Shown piece by piece: positions 1-5,769 of a stretch of DNA of 6,798 bases. The notes below the pieces were generated by a model. It was given only the letters and a program-made list of their open reading frames with translations. It was not told the DNA's origin and searched no databases. Positions within the stretch are counted from its first letter, which is position 1; each line of letters opens with the position of its first letter. The position numbers were made by a program, and so were the translations under genes. Source of the stretch: Methanobacteriota archaeon (lineage in GTDB: Archaea; Thermoplasmatota; Poseidoniia; Poseidoniales; Thalassarchaeaceae); NCBI GenBank assembly GCA_002685415.1, contig NYXO01000027.1, forward strand, positions 1,408 through 8,205, in the 5' to 3' direction.

Positions 1-2043
1 GGCAGTGAATTCGACGCTAGCGCGCAGCCCATTGTCAAGTTCGCTTGGCCAGAGCGAACAATTGCTTGGACAGCAAAGGATTGTACTGATGATACATTTT
101 CATCCAACAAGTGGGATGTTTGTATGTGGAGTGAAGATATGTACGACATGTCACTAAATCTCGAACCAACTGAAACTGGTTACGTTACGATTCAACCGGG
201 CCAATCGCTAGAAGTGGAAATGAATCTACGTCCAATACAAGTTCCTGGTGATGTTGACACAGTTACAATCGATGTTGAGGGCACACTTGATTCATGGGAT
301 ATTACAGCTGGATTTGGAGACAACTATCAATCTTCAACCTCGATTGCTGAGGGCACTTTGGAAGAGGTTAACTTACTAATTCGGGCACCCGATATTCGTC
401 TAGTAAATGGCGACCAGTCATTTGATGTTACAGTCATGGTTCAATCGACTTCAGACCAGTTTGCAACCGCTGAGCAAGTGGTAAGAGTTAATTTGGTCAA
501 TGAAAATGATTGGAATGATGACGACCAAGATGGGATCCTTGATGAAAATGATTTGTGTCAATTCGGCGAGAGTGGTTGGGAATCAACAGCCATGAATGAT
601 TACGATGGAGATGGCTGCAGAGACGAAACAGAAGACCTCGATGACGATAATGATGGAGTCGAGGATACTCTGGATGAATGCCCAACTGGAATGATGAACC
701 CAGATAGAGTAGATGCAGATTTCGATGGCTGTGACGATAATTTGGAGGATACAGATATCGACGGGGACTTGGTACTGAACCACGAAGATCTATGTCCGAA
801 TGGCGCACAATACTGGAACACCTTCTCTACTGATTACGATGGAGATGGTTGTCGAGATATGGATGAGGATGATAACGATGATAACGACCCATATCTCGAT
901 GTTTACGATGACTGTCCAACTGGAGTAATTGGTTGGACAGGTGCGGCTTACGATCACGATTCGGATGGCTGTCAGGACCACGAGGAAGACTTAGACGATG
1001 ATAACGACGGGGTCTTAGATAGGCAAGATTCCTGTCCCTATGGAATGCTAGATTGGACTTCAAATTCGATTAGCGACCAAGATGGAGATGGCTGTAATGA
1101 TGTATACGAAGACGCCGACGTTGATGACGACGGAGTATTCGACATCGAGGATACTTGTATCTCTGGAAAATTCGGATGGGAATCAACACCACTCAATGAT
1201 TGGGACGGCGATGGGTGTCATGACGCAGAGGAAGATCAAGACGACGATAATGACGGCTTCCTAGACTCAGAAGACTCCTGCATTCGAAGTTCGACACCAT
1301 ACCTAGTTGACGCGGATATGGATGGTTGTGATGACCGTGGAGAAGATACAGATTTGGATAATGATGGAATTGAATCCTCAGAGGATAATTGTGAAACAAA
1401 TCCAAATCCAGGATGGGTGTCCTCTCTCAATTCAGACCGAGACAGAGATGGTTGTGCTGATGCAACCGAAGATCTAGACGATGACGGTGATGGAGTACTC
1501 GACGTCGACGACGCATGTCCTATCAGCACTCGAATCACAATCGATCATGATAGCGATGGATGTATGGACGAATACGATCTCGATGATGATAACGACGGAG
1601 TTCCTGATACTAGAGATCAATGTGCGCACGGAGTAATCGCTTGGATTTCTACAAAGGAAACAGACGTCGATGGCGATGGATGTCAAGATTCCTCTGAAGA
1701 TAAATCATTACCACGGGGAATTGTTCAGACAATTACCGATTCTCCGGTTCTAATGGCTGCAATTTCTGGCTTAGCTCTAATTGTGCTGTTGGGAGCTGTT
1801 CTCCAGAACCGCTCACAGAGCCGTGGTCCAAATGGAATTAGAGATGATACTAGAGATGTCTTGGAATCTGAAAGAGAAGAAAAATTGTGGGCGGTCAAGA
1901 CAGAAGCCATACAGATACCATCTAAGGCCGAAGTTGAAGATGACAGCCAATACCTCAGATTAGTCGAAACAGGCTATTCTCCGGAAGTTGCGAGGGCGAT
2001 CGTTGCTTCAGAAGATGCAATGAGAAAACAATCTGAGGAGTGA
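1..2043 (+). CDS. Surface-anchored protein with thrombospondin type-3-like calcium-binding repeats (5' end outside window)
   Basis: The frame is open from base 1 with no stop, so the Met at 124 is internal and 680 C-terminal residues are visible. Residues 1-170 look like a beta-sandwich ectodomain (alternating hydrophobic strands, possible disulfide C28-C41). Residues 172-567 form ten Asp-rich units of 35-42 residues on the pattern DDDNDGxxDxxDxC ... DxDGDGCxDxxED, each with two Cys. This resembles thrombospondin type-3 repeats, in which the Asp side chains bind calcium and the Cys form disulfides. A single hydrophobic span (about 583-601, PVLMAAISGLALIVLLGAVL) is followed by NRSQSR, which predicts an outside N-terminus and a cytoplasmic C-terminus. 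The tail (602-680) is charged and ends in a helix containing LVETGYSPEVARAIV, faintly UBA-like. The signal peptide must lie upstream of the window. The likely role is an adhesin, envelope or cell-surface structural protein; the ligand is unknown. The repeat and membrane-anchor reading is strong, the function is inferred. Confidence 0.87.
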   Translation, partial: GSEFDASAQPIVKFAWPERTIAWTAKDCTDDTFSSNKWDVCMWSEDMYDMSLNLEPTETGYVTIQPGQSLEVEMNLRPIQVPGDVDTVTIDVEGTLDSWDITAGFGDNYQSSTSIAEGTLEEVNLLIRAPDIRLVNGDQSFDVTVMVQSTSDQFATAEQVVRVNLVNENDWNDDDQDGILDENDLCQFGESGWESTAMNDYDGDGCRDETEDLDDDNDGVEDTLDECPTGMMNPDRVDADFDGCDDNLEDTDIDGDLVLNHEDLCPNGAQYWNTFSTDYDGDGCRDMDEDDNDDNDPYLDVYDDCPTGVIGWTGAAYDHDSDGCQDHEEDLDDDNDGVLDRQDSCPYGMLDWTSNSISDQDGDGCNDVYEDADVDDDGVFDIEDTCISGKFGWESTPLNDWDGDGCHDAEEDQDDDNDGFLDSEDSCIRSSTPYLVDADMDGCDDRGEDTDLDNDGIESSEDNCETNPNPGWVSSLNSDRDRDGCADATEDLDDDGDGVLDVDDACPISTRITIDHDSDGCMDEYDLDDDNDGVPDTRDQCAHGVIAWISTKETDVDGDGCQDSSEDKSLPRGIVQTITDSPVLMAAISGLALIVLLGAVLQNRSQSRGPNGIRDDTRDVLESEREEKLWAVKTEAIQIPSKAEVEDDSQYLRLVETGYSPEVARAIVASEDAMRKQSEE
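514..1701 (+). repeat. Ten tandem Asp/Cys-rich TSP3-like units, arranged as a duplicated five-unit block
   Basis: The units begin at about 514, 637, 751, 871, 991, 1114, 1237, 1348, 1474 and 1579, all in frame. The first five add up to 600 bp (514-1113) and the last five to 588 bp (1114-1701). Corresponding units share features not found across the whole array. Units 1 and 6 share GWEST..ND.DGDGC. Units 2 and 7 are both short and share DAD.DGCDD..EDTD. Units 4 and 9 share DHDSDGC. Units 5 and 10 are both 41 residues with a D.DGDGC.D..ED end. This indicates block duplication on top of the single-unit repeat. Each unit has two Cys and several D-x-D-x-D-G calcium-loop motifs. Confidence 0.85.
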
Positions 2044-2054
2044 TTTCCGATGAC

Positions 2055-2091
2055 CGAGGGTTTGGGTGGCATTTTGCCACCCTTTCCCTCG
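2055..2091 (+). other. Two-tier hairpin after the surface-protein gene
   Basis: An 8-bp perfect inverted repeat, GGGTGGCA (2064-2071) and TGCCACCC (2075-2082), has a 3-nt loop. It is flanked by symmetric TTT/TTT and then by an outer 6-bp perfect arm pair, CGAGGG (2055-2060) and CCCTCG (2086-2091). The result is a long GC-rich hairpin with a 3x3 T internal loop, starting 12 bp past the stop at 2043. It could mark the 3' end of the upstream transcript, be part of the leader of the next gene, or act as a palindromic operator in DNA. No long T-run follows it, so a simple terminator call is not secure. The pairing is read directly from the sequence; the function is inferred. Confidence 0.6.
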
Positions 2092-2149
2092 CAACCAGTA
2101 TCGAGCACCTTGAAAACGCCAAGGGGGGACTGAGGGTTGCGAGGCAACC
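2087..2149 (+). promoter_or_regulatory. Candidate structured leader that can mask the ribosome-binding site of the HTH regulator
   Basis: CCTCGCAACC (2087-2096) is the exact reverse complement of GGTTGCGAGG (2135-2144). The second segment contains GAGG, the best ribosome-binding site for the ATG at 2152. A competing local hairpin pairs GGTTGC (2135-2140) with GCAACC (2144-2149) around a GAG loop. The 5' segment has other partners: CCCTCG (2086-2091) also closes the upstream two-tier hairpin. These pairings exclude one another, as expected of a leader that switches between masked and open states. A small CCTTG/CAAGG hairpin (2108-2112/2120-2124) lies between the arms. No known riboswitch consensus was recognised. 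Confidence 0.45.
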
Positions 2150-2151
2150 AC

Positions 2152-2805
2152 ATGAGAGCGGTCAGAGTAGAGTGCGCTTTCTCTGCAATCGAGGACGACC
2201 CTCGAGCCCAAGCAGGCTTGCAGTGCATTTCCTGGGACTTTCGTTCCATGCTTGGGATTGTAGATGGAAATCTGCGAATGATGGTCGAATGCATCACCAT
2301 TGATGGGAACTGTCCACGTGAAGGGTACTATGTCGATGGGATCCGTATTGTGCAAATCCTCGAAGAGTGGCAATCTGACATTCTAACCCACCATCTTGTA
2401 GTCTTGGAATTTTCTTCCGACTATGTTGGTCATTACTTCCATGGCGGGGATTTAGCAATTCTTGCAGGCTCAAACTTCACAGCTAATGGTTTGGTATTGC
2501 AAATTGCTGGTCGCCATGATTCAATGGTTCGCTTCTTATCGGATATCAGAACTAAGATTTCAGTCGAGCGTGTTACCTCAGCGAAAGGCTCGGAAGGTTT
2601 GGTCCAGAAAGGCCCTACTTTGCAACAACACCGAGTCGTGCGACTTGCCCATGAAAGTGGATGGTATGAGGTGCCAAAGAGAACTTCGATTCGTGATTTG
2701 GCGGACAAGTTAGGTCTTTCCAAGTCAACAGTTGCAGAGCAATTAGTCAAGGCTGAGGGCGAGATAGTTGCGAGTTTCCTAGACACATCCTTAGATTCTG
2801 AATGA
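2152..2805 (+). CDS. Bat-type (HTH_10) transcriptional regulator
   Basis: This 217-aa protein ends in a helix-turn-helix of the bacterio-opsin activator (Bat) class, about residues 157-207. The family pattern is clear: LQQHRVVRLAHESGWYEVPK, then SIRDLADKLGLSKSTVAEQL, then KAEGEI. This class binds DNA in archaea. The N-terminal 150 residues are a mixed alpha/beta region (LVVLEFSSD, LVLQIAGR) with no recognisable cofactor motif; it probably senses a signal or mediates dimerisation. The ATG at 2152 is chosen because GAGG (2141-2144) lies 7 nt upstream; an in-frame TTG at 2137 would add five residues. The gene follows the surface-protein gene by 108 bp and precedes a zinc-ribbon gene by 58 bp on the same strand. 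The leader holds competing inverted repeats that cover the ribosome-binding site. The targets cannot be told from sequence; self-regulation or control of the flanking genes is possible. Confidence 0.85.
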   Translation: MRAVRVECAFSAIEDDPRAQAGLQCISWDFRSMLGIVDGNLRMMVECITIDGNCPREGYYVDGIRIVQILEEWQSDILTHHLVVLEFSSDYVGHYFHGGDLAILAGSNFTANGLVLQIAGRHDSMVRFLSDIRTKISVERVTSAKGSEGLVQKGPTLQQHRVVRLAHESGWYEVPKRTSIRDLADKLGLSKSTVAEQLVKAEGEIVASFLDTSLDSE

Positions 2806-2830
2806 TGATTTAATGGCGGACATTCATAGG

Positions 2831-2846
2831 TGCGAAAAAACTCGCA
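2831..2846 (+). other. Short inverted repeat upstream of the zinc-ribbon gene
   Basis: TGCGA (2831-2835) and TCGCA (2842-2846) form a 5-bp perfect stem with a 6-nt A-rich loop in the 58-bp gap between the HTH and zinc-ribbon genes. Its CTCGCAA arm resembles the CTCGCAAC/GTTGCGAG words around the HTH gene, so it could be a further degenerate site of that kind. On its own the hairpin is weak. Confidence 0.35.
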
Positions 2847-2863
2847 AATTATGAGAGGATAAA

Positions 2864-3292
2864 ATGAGTAAGGTTCCCGCTGTCAAACTACAGCAGTTAA
2901 TGGGTCTAGACGAGTATGAATTGACTTTAGCCATCGATAGGGTAGCGAAGGAATTGGGGATTACTGCAGAAGAGATTCAATTAGAACTGGATTCAATAGA
3001 CTCTGGTTCTTCAAGCCAAATTGAATCCCCTCCAAATATAGAATTACCAAAGCGAAAATCGATATTTTCACGCAATAAATCCTCCTCAGGAGAAGATTCT
3101 CCAACTTTTATCTCGGACGTTTCAAATTTCAGAGTATCCTACGACCCAAGCCATGAAGGGAAAAAAAGGCAGCAACAAGTTAACCAGGCTATCGTTTGTG
3201 GCAATTGTTCTGCACCGCTCGGTATTCCAAATATCCGACCAATCAAGGTGACCTGCCCTTCTTGTGGAGTTGAAACAACTTACGAAACTTAG
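2864..3292 (+). CDS. Small zinc-ribbon protein of unknown function
   Basis: This 142-aa protein has three parts. Residues 1-46 are predicted helical (LQQLMGLDEYELTLAIDRVA, then ELGITAEEIQLELDSID), a compact fold that may mediate protein contacts. Residues 47-100 are Ser/Pro/Lys-rich and probably disordered. Residues 108-142 form a zinc ribbon with C112-x2-C115 and C131-x2-C134, read as VCGNCSAPLG ... VTCPSCG. There is no membrane span or catalytic motif. The ATG at 2864 is supported by GAGAGG (2853-2858) 5 nt upstream. The gene lies 58 bp after the HTH regulator on the same strand, so the two may be cotranscribed. Its TAG stop (3290-3292) overlaps the TAA stop of the convergent DUF373 gene. 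It could be an adaptor for transcription, translation or protein quality control; nothing in the sequence decides between these. Confidence 0.85.
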   Translation: MSKVPAVKLQQLMGLDEYELTLAIDRVAKELGITAEEIQLELDSIDSGSSSQIESPPNIELPKRKSIFSRNKSSSGEDSPTFISDVSNFRVSYDPSHEGKKRQQQVNQAIVCGNCSAPLGIPNIRPIKVTCPSCGVETTYET

Positions 3293-4467
3293 ATGCCCCA
3301 GTAACGATTGCTACCATCATCATCAGTTTCCGCAGTGACAGAATCAATAGCAGTCTTCAGTAGATAGTAGAATATAATCGCGATAATTGGTAGGAACCAA
3401 GTTTCCGATACATTGCCCGCAGTAATGTCGTAGCCCTCACCACCCAACTCAGCTAATGTTACCTCAATAACTGCCTTTGTAATGGAATATACTACTGCAC
3501 CAAGTCCTACCAGTGTCAAACTTTGGCCTGTAAATGAGCCTTCCTTCCAACGCAGAACACCAAGAGAAAGAACGAATGAGAAAGCCGCGACAAGAATCCA
3601 TGTTAATGCTTGATCGATTGCAATCACCCACACGGCAAAATCTCGATTGACAGCGTCTAAGTCAAAATCGTCAATTCGTTGGAATGTGTCTTGGACGTAG
3701 GTATTCAATTCAGTAGTATTTCCATAGAATACCGAATAGAAAGTCAGAATTGAAAATAGCACCGATACAATGGATAACCCCCATAACAGAGAGGACCAAA
3801 TTCCCCCTGTTGCACTTTCTCTCATATCTATCATCAGCCGTTCCAATTGGTGTTCCCAGCCTAATCCCTTGGCGAGGATCCAGATTCCAATAAGCAATGG
3901 CATAGCCCCGATTAGAACGGCACCATTTGGTAAAATCAAGCCAAGTCCAAAGATAATCAAAAACAAAGCTGCAGGAACGAGTAATCGAGCCCTCCAACGA
4001 GGGTCTTCGATCGCCTTTGCAACGTAGTAGTAAGTACTCTCAATTCCTTTTGATTGCCGAACGATTATTTTCTCAACGTGATCAACCCTTACTCTAGAAG
4101 TTAAGATCGGCAGTGATGCCTCATCATCTGCTCCATCGGTGACCAAAACAGCGGTATCTGGTTGAAATTCTTGAATCACTTCATCGAGTTGGCTAGCTAT
4201 TACTCGGTCGGACCGAGGGCCAACTCGAACATCACCAGTGAGAATTGCGATTTCTATTTCGTCTTCACCATCATTCCTCTCGCTCAAACGATCGTGATGA
4301 TGAAGCGCGCCCAAAATGGCGTTTGTATCCGACTCTTCTGGGTCAGCAATACCTAGTTTTAGGGCCGCTGTCAAGGTAGCTTTACGGCCGATTACGGGCC
4401 CTCTGATTCCAGCTTTAACTCCGAGATCATTGTCTCTATCAATGGTGATAACGAGTGTCCGCACCAT
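3289..4467 (-). CDS. DUF373 family archaeal membrane protein
   Basis: With the start at 4467 the protein has 392 residues. The N-terminal cytosolic domain (1-160) opens with the DUF373 signature: TLVITIDRDNDLG (4-16), then KAGIRGPVIGR (18-28), DPEESDTNAI (42-51), ILTGD (75-79) and VLVTDGADDE (107-116). The conserved acidic residues suggest a metal- or nucleotide-binding alpha/beta fold, but the family's biochemical role is unknown. About six membrane spans follow, including LLVPAALFLIIFGLGLIL (162-179), AVLIGAMPLLIGIWILAKGL and, near the C-terminus, WFLPIIAIIFYYLL. The tail is short and acidic. An upstream in-frame ATG at 4509 overlaps the priL stop as TAATG, but it has no ribosome-binding site and puts 14 residues ahead of the family's usual start. 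The ATG at 4467 has GGAGG 8 nt upstream. The gene lies 41 nt after priL and is probably cotranscribed with it. Confidence 0.93.
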   Translation of the reverse strand: MVRTLVITIDRDNDLGVKAGIRGPVIGRKATLTAALKLGIADPEESDTNAILGALHHHDRLSERNDGEDEIEIAILTGDVRVGPRSDRVIASQLDEVIQEFQPDTAVLVTDGADDEASLPILTSRVRVDHVEKIIVRQSKGIESTYYYVAKAIEDPRWRARLLVPAALFLIIFGLGLILPNGAVLIGAMPLLIGIWILAKGLGWEHQLERLMIDMRESATGGIWSSLLWGLSIVSVLFSILTFYSVFYGNTTELNTYVQDTFQRIDDFDLDAVNRDFAVWVIAIDQALTWILVAAFSFVLSLGVLRWKEGSFTGQSLTLVGLGAVVYSITKAVIEVTLAELGGEGYDITAGNVSETWFLPIIAIIFYYLLKTAIDSVTAETDDDGSNRYWGI

Positions 4468-4475
4468 ACTGGAAG

Positions 4476-4480
4476 CCTCC
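4476..4480 (-). promoter_or_regulatory. Ribosome-binding site that sets the DUF373 start
   Basis: On the minus strand GGAGG is followed by 8 nt (CTTCCAGT) and then ATG at 4467. The match to the archaeal anti-Shine-Dalgarno sequence and the position just before the family's conserved N-terminus favour this start over the ATG at 4509. Confidence 0.75.
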
Positions 4481-4508
4481 GTTGCGAAGTGCAATGGGGC
4501 CTTCCCCA

Positions 4509-5702
4509 TTATGAAGAATCGGCAGGATTGTTCTTTTCAGACGCACCTTCGGTGCGTTCCGAGGTGTCTTCAGGAGAGCTTGAACCACCTCCGTCTTGGT
4601 ATCTTCTTCGTTGTTTAGCTCTGAGATACTTCAGAGGATGACTCATCCACTCTTGATCACACAAGCGGTCATCTCCAGGATTAACCGGGCAGCGAGCGCC
4701 AGTCTTCAGAGCAGAGCATCCGTGAGGTGTGTATTGGTGTTCGTAGATGTGACCGACTTGGTATGATGTGGTCTCAGCGTTGTAGTCTGGGGCGTTTTCG
4801 AAAAATGAAATTGTAATTTCTGGTGTATGCCCCATCGCTCTTGACATTGCGGCCAAGAATACTCGCCCTGTGTGATTGACGTTGATGCCTTGACTCAATT
4901 CGGCCACTGCTGATTCGAAACAAGGAGGCCAATCCTCTCTGACAGCCGCCGTCATAGGCATCTCAGCGCTAACCCGTTCGGAGAGAAGACCGAGAATTCT
5001 GTCGACCGGATCAGCAAATAGGCCTGCAAACGCATCATCCATCTTGTCCATTCGGTTGGTACAATCCTCAGTCAAAGATTGTCGAACCCGCTCCTTCAAT
5101 AGACGAGCAGTACGCTGTTGACTATTCTCTCCACTGGCTGGATCCATCTGAACCCAGCCTTCTTTCACCGGTCGATTCACCAATCGCCAATAGCCCCCGG
5201 TTATTTTTGGACAAAGTTCCAAGAAATCTACCATTGGGACATGATAGATAATTTCAGTCGTACCTGCAACCGCCTCGCTACGAATGTCAGACAGATAGGT
5301 TCGAGCGATGATTTCGAAGTGATTAGCATCCATACCAAAGAGTTGGTCGGCTCGACTAGATTCACCTTCTACCCAGCGATTTAGCAGGCGTTCTTCGAAG
5401 GAAGCACACACAACTAGCATCGCATGTAGGAAGGATAGAGCTTCAGTCATTCGGCCTACATCTGAAGAAATGTCAACGGTAGTAGTCGAATCAACCCCTT
5501 CTTTGTGAACTACGGACTCAACCAACCGTAAACTTCCACGCCGTCTTATGTCTTCTAACCAAGGCTCTTCGATGAGTCCCTCGACAGAAATCCCATTTGC
5601 ACTGAGTTGGTTTCGAATGAAATCTCGACTCTGTGGAAGGAATGGGTAGCGCGCCAGAACGGACTCATCTTCGATGGCCGGTGGAGTGAGCGGCATTGGC
5701 AT
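4509..5702 (-). CDS. priL: DNA primase large subunit PriL (iron-sulfur)
   Basis: This is the non-catalytic large subunit of the archaeal/eukaryotic-type replicative primase. It partners PriS to make the primers for DNA synthesis. From the ATG at 5702 it has 397 residues, normal for the family. The N-terminal helical part carries the family's LARYPFLPQSRDFI (17-30). The C-terminal domain has four cysteines in the expected layout for one [4Fe-4S] cluster: WPPC (C261), PHGC (C329), GARC (C338) and DRLC (C348), followed by SHPLKYL (354-360). NHTGRVFLAAM (277-287) and SYQVGHIYEH (313-322) also match the family. The last 30 or so residues are Ser/Glu/Gly-rich and probably disordered. The start is uncertain: the frame extends to a TTG at 5735 without a convincing ribosome-binding site, and ATG codons lie at 5702 and 5696. 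The small subunit gene is not in the window. DUF373 follows after 41 nt, and mptE diverges upstream. Confidence 0.94.
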   Translation of the reverse strand: MPMPLTPPAIEDESVLARYPFLPQSRDFIRNQLSANGISVEGLIEEPWLEDIRRRGSLRLVESVVHKEGVDSTTTVDISSDVGRMTEALSFLHAMLVVCASFEERLLNRWVEGESSRADQLFGMDANHFEIIARTYLSDIRSEAVAGTTEIIYHVPMVDFLELCPKITGGYWRLVNRPVKEGWVQMDPASGENSQQRTARLLKERVRQSLTEDCTNRMDKMDDAFAGLFADPVDRILGLLSERVSAEMPMTAAVREDWPPCFESAVAELSQGINVNHTGRVFLAAMSRAMGHTPEITISFFENAPDYNAETTSYQVGHIYEHQYTPHGCSALKTGARCPVNPGDDRLCDQEWMSHPLKYLRAKQRRRYQDGGGSSSPEDTSERTEGASEKNNPADSS

Positions 5703-5712
5703 TGTAAGTCGC

Positions 5713-5720
5713 AATATATC
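5713..5720. promoter_or_regulatory. Candidate TATA-like element in the priL/mptE divergent region
   Basis: AATATATC is the only strongly AT-rich alternating element in the 67 bp between the ATG of priL (5702) and that of mptE (5770). For mptE it would place transcription about 25 bp downstream, near 5743, leaving a short leader that includes the ribosome-binding site. For priL it lies only 11-20 bp from the candidate ATG codons, closer than the usual spacing for a leaderless transcript, so its use in that direction is doubtful. No convincing BRE flank is visible. Confidence 0.35.
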
Positions 5721-5756
5721 GAGAGGGTATTTCAAGCCTCACCGAACCCTTCCACT

Positions 5757-5765
5757 GGAGAGGTG
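5757..5765 (+). promoter_or_regulatory. Ribosome-binding site of mptE
   Basis: GGAGAGGTG contains GAGGTG, a 6-base match to the archaeal anti-Shine-Dalgarno sequence, 4 nt before the ATG at 5770. It decides the start: the frame runs on upstream to 5674, but that extension would overlap the opposite-strand priL start and adds no family-like sequence. Confidence 0.7.
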
Positions 5766-5769
5766 TCTG

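Noticed and set aside
124..126. ATG as the start of the surface-protein gene
   Set aside because: The same frame is open back to base 1 with protein-like sequence including C28, and a secreted protein needs a signal peptide that is absent here. The Met is internal.
497..1686. Several open frames of 60-100 codons opposite the calcium-repeat array
   Set aside because: They arise because Asp/Gly-rich codons (GAT, GAC, GGA) read on the other strand lack stops. The translations are low-complexity Ser/His/Ile-rich with no ribosome-binding sites.
2040..2303. An 87-codon + strand frame overlapping the HTH gene
   Set aside because: It overlaps a well-supported regulator in another frame, lacks a ribosome-binding site and runs through the palindromic leader.
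2433..2786. Minus-strand frame of 117 codons opposite the HTH gene
   Set aside because: It is a shadow of a gene with a recognisable DNA-binding domain; its own translation shows no family features.
4541..4557. Hairpin ACGCACC-TTC-GGTGCGT considered as a terminator or regulatory stem
   Set aside because: It lies inside the priL coding tail (codons for E-R-T-E-G-A-S), with no T-run on either strand and a cotranscribed gene downstream.
5674..5769. Upstream extension of mptE
   Set aside because: It would overlap the divergent priL start, adds no family-like sequence, and a good ribosome-binding site sits just before the ATG at 5770.
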